Part shown: positions 59,782-64,000 of the stretch, one piece after another
Layout of the letters: each line of letters begins with the position of its first letter
Numbering within the stretch: the first letter of the stretch is position 1
Assembly (NCBI GenBank): GCA_037013495.1
Contig: CM072810.1
Span: 110,057,898-110,121,897, forward strand
Reading direction: 5' to 3'
Length of the DNA: 64,000 bases
Origin: Hippophae tibetana
Taxonomy: Eukaryota > Streptophyta > Magnoliopsida > Rosales > Elaeagnaceae
Notes under the pieces: generated by a model
Seen by the model: the letters and a program-made list of their open reading frames with translations, nothing else
The model's database searches: none
What the model was told of the DNA's origin: nothing
Program-made: the position numbers and the translations under genes

Positions 59782-60071
59782 AAAAATCTATCCTAGACTT
59801 GAGAGTTGCAATGTCAGTTAGTTGCTCAAACTAGAATAATTATTTGTTAAGAAAACAGCTTCAAAAGTAATAAAAAAATAAAGTTAAGATTAAAGTAAAA
59901 AAATAAAAAAATAAAAGTAAAATAAGTGGATTTAAATAATCAAACACAAATAATAAAGTAAGGTTTGTAAAAGAAAAAGCTTAGGAGGAAGGAAATATTT
60001 ATTTTTAATATTTGAGGTAGCAGTGGCGGTGGTTAATCATCAAGAGCTCTCTTTTTGATGTGTAAGCGTGG

Positions 60072-60077
60072 TATAAA
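60072..60077 (+). promoter_or_regulatory. TATA box of the bHLH gene
   Basis: GTATAAATCC stands about 30 bp before a CT-rich leader (60105-60185), a common start region for plant genes. The transcription start would be near 60100-60110. Confidence 0.5.
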
Positions 60078-60104
60078 TCCAGGACCTTTGCTGATAATCT
60101 TCTC

Positions 60105-61070
60105 TTTCACAATCCTCTTCTTCAAAAATAAAAAATAAAAAAAATCCAACCCTCTCTCCCTCTCTCCCTCTCTTTCCCTCTCTCCAAGGGTAGTCTTGCT
60201 TTTACGTGTAAATCTCTCTTTATTGGGTGTGTAACAGTGATTTGCAGGGCTCTTGAGCTAAACAACAGGAATGGGTGTGAACAAAGCCAACCCAAGTTCA
60301 ATAAAAGTTTTCTGAGTAATAAAAGTTTAGATGAGGAGGACAGTACCAAAAGTAGCACAGAATCTGAAATGGGTATCTTTCTCTAGCTACTTTTAGTTGG
60401 GTTTCTATATCTTTCTTCATTTATCTCTGTTTCAGAGCTTGGGGTTCTGTTTCTCTGACTAGGGTTTTGAATTGAACGAATATTTATTATACTGAAATCA
60501 ATGTTCTTTGTTTTAATTGACTGCTTCCGTAGACTTTTCCCTACTCTTTTTGAACCCTTTTTTTTTGTCTTGGGAGAGTTCCTTTTATGTAATTTGGTAC
60601 TTCCAAGTTTAACTTCGACTTTGGAAATGGTAGCTTGTTAAATTGGTTTGATCTTAATACAGTTTTTGTAAGGTACTTGGGGTTTAATTCCTTGTTTCTT
60701 TAATTTTGGGTTCATTAATTGAAACCGGTCTTTATTGTTCACTTCTTGTAAAAGATGTTCCCTCGAAACTTAACTTCAGGTACATAGTTTCTTCCCTTTT
60801 AAGTGGCTTGAGCTTATCATGGAATCTCTTTTGAGACTAAGATTGTTTTAATTTTATTCATAAATCTCTCTGTTCCTCTACTTGCGTCTTTGTTTCTTTA
60901 TTTATGATTTTCTATTGGTGTTATTGGGATGCTTGGGTGTCTTTGGTGGTAGTCAAATTTGGAAGCTTTTGTTGAACTTCTTGTAGATAACTTGCTGGCT
61001 CATCAAAAATAGCTGTAAAAGAAATTAGCTACCTACCACTGTTTGCTTCTGGTTCTAGAGTTGAGAAGGT
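60105..61070 (+). other. 5' leader with probable intron and two uORFs (bHLH gene)
   Basis: A CT-rich leader contains an ATG at 60271 (14-codon uORF ending 60315) and another at 60331 (21 codons if unspliced, ending 60396). A possible donor (GAAATGG followed by GTATCT, near 60372) and an acceptor (TTCTAG, about 61059) would remove a 690-bp 5'-UTR intron. Uncertain without transcripts. Confidence 0.45.
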
Positions 61071-64000
61071 ATGGATATGGGAGACCAAGAGAAATATGAG
61101 TTAGAAAATAAGAGCGAAGATCCTTTGAATTATTCAGCTGGGTTGTCCACAGACTGGAGATTTGGTAGCTCTAATGTGAAAAATACATCTATAGGTTTGG
61201 TTCAAGACACAAATTCTATGGTAGTTAGCAAAGATGATCTAATTGGTTCTTCTTCTTGTTCCTCTGCTTCAATGGTAGACTCATTTGGAGCAGCACCTTG
61301 GAACAACTATACCACAAATTCACAAAATTTGGGTTTTTGTGATAATAATTCTGTGAATATTGCAAACCAGTTGAACCCTTTGGGAATTGCTAAAGGGGGT
61401 TTGGCCTCATTAAGAGGTGGTATTGATAGAACACTTGATGTTTGTTGGAATCAACCAAATTCAATGTTGAAAGGAGGTTATTACTTGCCAAATGTGCCTA
61501 TAATGCTCCCACAAAGCTTATCTCAGTTGCCAACTGATTCTGCTTTCATTGAGCGTGCTGCGAGGTTCTCGTGTTTCGGTGCCGGGAATTTTACTGACAT
61601 GGTGAACCATCCTTTTCCTATTCCTGAATCTGTAAACAACCCTTATTCAAGAGGTGGTGGAATGATGCTTGGAAGTCCTCAAGAGGTTTTAACAGGCAAT
61701 GCATTGAAATCTGGTTTACACTCTTCTCCAAAATGTGAGTTAAATGTGGGTGAAGCTTCAAAAGATGCTTCAGTGAATGTTGAGAATGGAGCGATTGAAG
61801 GGAGTCCACTCAAGAGTTCAAGAAAGAGTGAGAGCTTTGGGAAATCACATGATGAAGCCAAAGAAGGTATAGGAGGTTCTGGCAATGAATCTGATGAAGC
61901 TGAATTTAGCGGTGCTGGTCAGGGGGAACCATCTGGGACAGAGGTTGCAGGTGGGGCATCTTCTGCCAGGAGACTTGCCTCAAAGAAAAGGAAAAGGAAC
62001 ACAGAGGTACACCATAACTAAATAGTAAATTGTTCTGTATTATGCACGTTCTTTTTATTTTTCCCTTATTCATGTCTCTCACTTTGTGGCAGGATAATGA
62101 TATTGATAGAGTTTCGCAACCACTTGGCGCATCATCTAAGGATGATAGTGAAACTCAACAAGATCAAAATCCAAGTACAACATTCAATAAGACTTCTGGA
62201 AAAAATTGTAAACGAGGTTCCCAAGCTTCAGATCCATCAAAACAAGAATATATTCATGTTAGAGCTCGAAGAGGCCAGGCAACAAATAGCCATAGCCTTG
62301 CAGAAAGGGTAAGATTTGAATAGAAGAGTTTACTTGATTGATCTTTAAAAAAAAAAACTTGTCTCTTCAATTAATAGACTTTTGACTACAGGTAAGAAGG
62401 GAAAAAATTAGTGAAAGAATGAAGTTTCTACAAGATCTTGTACCTGGATGCAACAAGGTTAGTCTATCAAACTAGTTAATATCTGTCAATACACACTGCA
62501 AACACCAGAGTTTTTTTTTGGTACACTTGTGAGTGAGAATTGATTGGTTTGTGCAGGTCACCGGTAAAGCAGTGATGTTAGATGAAATCATTAACTATGT
62601 ACAGTCACTACAACGGCAGGTTGAGGTATGGGAATAATAGTCTTCTATTTCTTTAAGAATGTGGTTTTTGACATAAGAAATGTTGAAATGTTAGTTCCCG
62701 TTGGCCCGGTCTATCTTGAACCTTGCAACCTATGTTACATGAATTCTTATAGATTCATAAATTTTTGGATACTAATCGTCAGAAACATCAATTTTTCTAT
62801 AGTTTATAAATTTATCACCAAATTGGGACTTTCGAGACTCATATCCATGTTCATCTTATGTCAGAAACATCAATTTTTCTATAGTTTATAAATTTATCAC
62901 CAAATTGGGACTTTCGAGACTCATATCCATGTTCATCTTATGTCGCTTGAATACGAGTACTTCATGAAAAGAACGAAGAGGCGAAGTAACATAACCTGTA
63001 GTTGTAAAACTTGAATTCTATAAAACCTTTTGCGTTGGTTGCTTTGGTATTTATGCTTCATACTCACAATCTACAATAGTTTTTTAGTCTATACTTATCT
63101 CAATAACCATCCTTAGTTACCTCATGGTTACCCCCTTTTGAGGTTTTGCTAGAGAAAGATCAAATCTGTTTAGTCTGTTGCTTACGTTGCTAAACTTTAG
63201 ATGTAACTAAAGCTTGTGTGCATATTTATGATGAAAATGATATGGATTCCAATTGTATGTAATGTTGGTTGAATTCTTTTGATGGCAGTTTTTATCAATG
63301 AAGCTTGCAACAGTTAATCCACGTCTGGATTTTAACCTCGAGGGGCTCCTCACAAAAGATGTAGGTCATACGTGTTCTATATTTAAAGTGTAAATGATCT
63401 TGGTATGCATCTCTTGTCTTCTGATTGATCTTACATTACATAACCTACATTTTCCCACAGATCCTTCAACCACGAGTTAGTCCTTCTCATCCGCTGGCAT
63501 TTTCTCAAGATATCCCTATGGCTTATTCTATGCTGCATCCATCTCAACAAGGACTTATTCATGCAGGCCTACCAAGTGTGGGGATCTCTTCCGATGTACT
63601 TCGAAGGCCTATTGGTTCTCAGTTGACACCTATGGCTGGGGTATTTAAGGAACCTGGTCAGGTATCTACTGGTTTTTGCTAATCCATTCGTTATCTCTTA
63701 CTTTATGGTTGTTAAACATGTACTTGTTCATATTGTTCAGATAATTCAAGCACTTGAATTGAGACATTTTGTTTGTTAGTTATATTGGTCTGAAAAGCTA
63801 GTTTGATCACAATAAGGCTAAAGTTTTGTATGTTAATAATTTTGCTCTCAAGTATCATCGTTATACTCGGACGTCTTCAGATCCAAGTCAGTAAGTACTA
63901 AACCTTTTTATTCATTAAATTCGAATACAGCTACCAAATGTATGGGAGGATGAGCTTAACAATGTTATCCAGATGAGCTATGGAAGTGGAACTAGTGCCC
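61071..64000 (+). CDS. BHLH49: bHLH transcription factor (bHLH49-like, subfamily XII), partial
   Basis: Seven coding exons in the window: 61071-62006, 62093-62308, 62392-62457, 62557-62625, 63289-63360, 63461-63661 and 63931-64000, running off the edge. All are GT..AG and phase 0; 543 codons so far. Residues 1-312 are Ser/Gly/Asn-rich and probably disordered. The basic region (about 366-393) contains NSHSLAERVRREK, with the H-E-R residues (379, 383, 387) that read E-box CANNTG. The helix-loop-helix follows across exons 3-4 (ISERMKFLQDLVPGCNK, VTGKAVMLDEIINYVQSLQ), then FLSMKLATVNPRLDFNLEGLL and, in exon 7, LPNVWEDELNNVIQM. That tail is characteristic of bHLH49 and near relatives (bHLH74, bHLH62/78, CIB group). 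It acts in the nucleus as a dimer in growth and light/hormone responses (family knowledge). The start is the first ATG after the leader; MDMGD has a second Met at codon 3. Confidence 0.9.
62779..62944. repeat. 82-bp perfect tandem duplication in bHLH intron 4
   Basis: 62779-62860 and 62861-62942 are identical by eye, both starting TCAGAAACATCAATTTTTC and ending TTCATCTTATG. They lie fully inside the fourth intron. Identity over 82 bp means a very recent event. Confidence 0.95.

Noticed and set aside
1..64000. CRISPR arrays, tRNA or rRNA genes, organelle DNA insertions
   Set aside because: Looked for spaced short repeats, tRNA A/B boxes and organelle-like blocks; none seen. The regular arrays (26 bp, 18 bp, 15 bp) have no unique spacers.

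Overview
The window is nuclear DNA from a flowering plant, most probably a eudicot. The evidence is its strong AT richness, GT..AG introns, many degenerate plant retroelements, a WIT-type nuclear-envelope protein gene and a plant subfamily XII bHLH gene. I cannot name the species. Everything here was read by eye from the sequence; no database search or folding program was run.

Layout. 1-4.4 kb is a graveyard of Ty1/copia pieces: a decayed + strand element (LTR, gag, protease, integrase) fused head to head with the gag start and LTR of a second, minus-strand element, followed by a short tandem repeat. 6.4-23.3 kb carries three small two-exon minus-strand genes for secreted cysteine-rich (defensin-like/NCR-like) peptides (6379-6744, 9398-10373, 22574-23190). 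Their exons are too short for simple ORF calling. The second is split from its promoter by a young, nearly intact copia retrotransposon (10432-16155) with 222-bp LTRs, a GATCT target duplication and one in-frame stop. 19.1-25.9 kb also holds LINE fragments, possible Helitron ends, a large inverted repeat and a tandem TRIM-like array.

Around 28.1-28.95 kb there is a minus-strand non-coding transcription unit with two C/D box snoRNAs. Both appear to guide 2'-O-methylation of the same site in 25S rRNA, and a telo-box promoter lies upstream. 30.2-31.4 kb holds a copia RT scrap and an unusual interleaved inverted repeat. 31.7-36.35 kb is a complete minus-strand WIT1/WIT2-like gene (691 aa, coiled coil plus C-terminal tail anchor) with a large 5'-UTR intron.

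36.4-60 kb is mostly an AT-rich gene desert with scattered repeats. The most structured part is 55.1-57.9 kb: a 26-bp minisatellite with no indels, a ~190-bp tandem repeat, and a decayed minus-strand gene containing an 18-bp repeat that encodes a hexapeptide motif. 60.07-64.0 kb is the 5' part of a + strand bHLH transcription factor gene (bHLH49-like), running off the right edge in its seventh coding exon.

The genes do not form a pathway. The main biological story is a small family of secreted cysteine-rich peptides being reshaped by transposon insertion, next to housekeeping genes for the nuclear envelope, rRNA modification and transcription.
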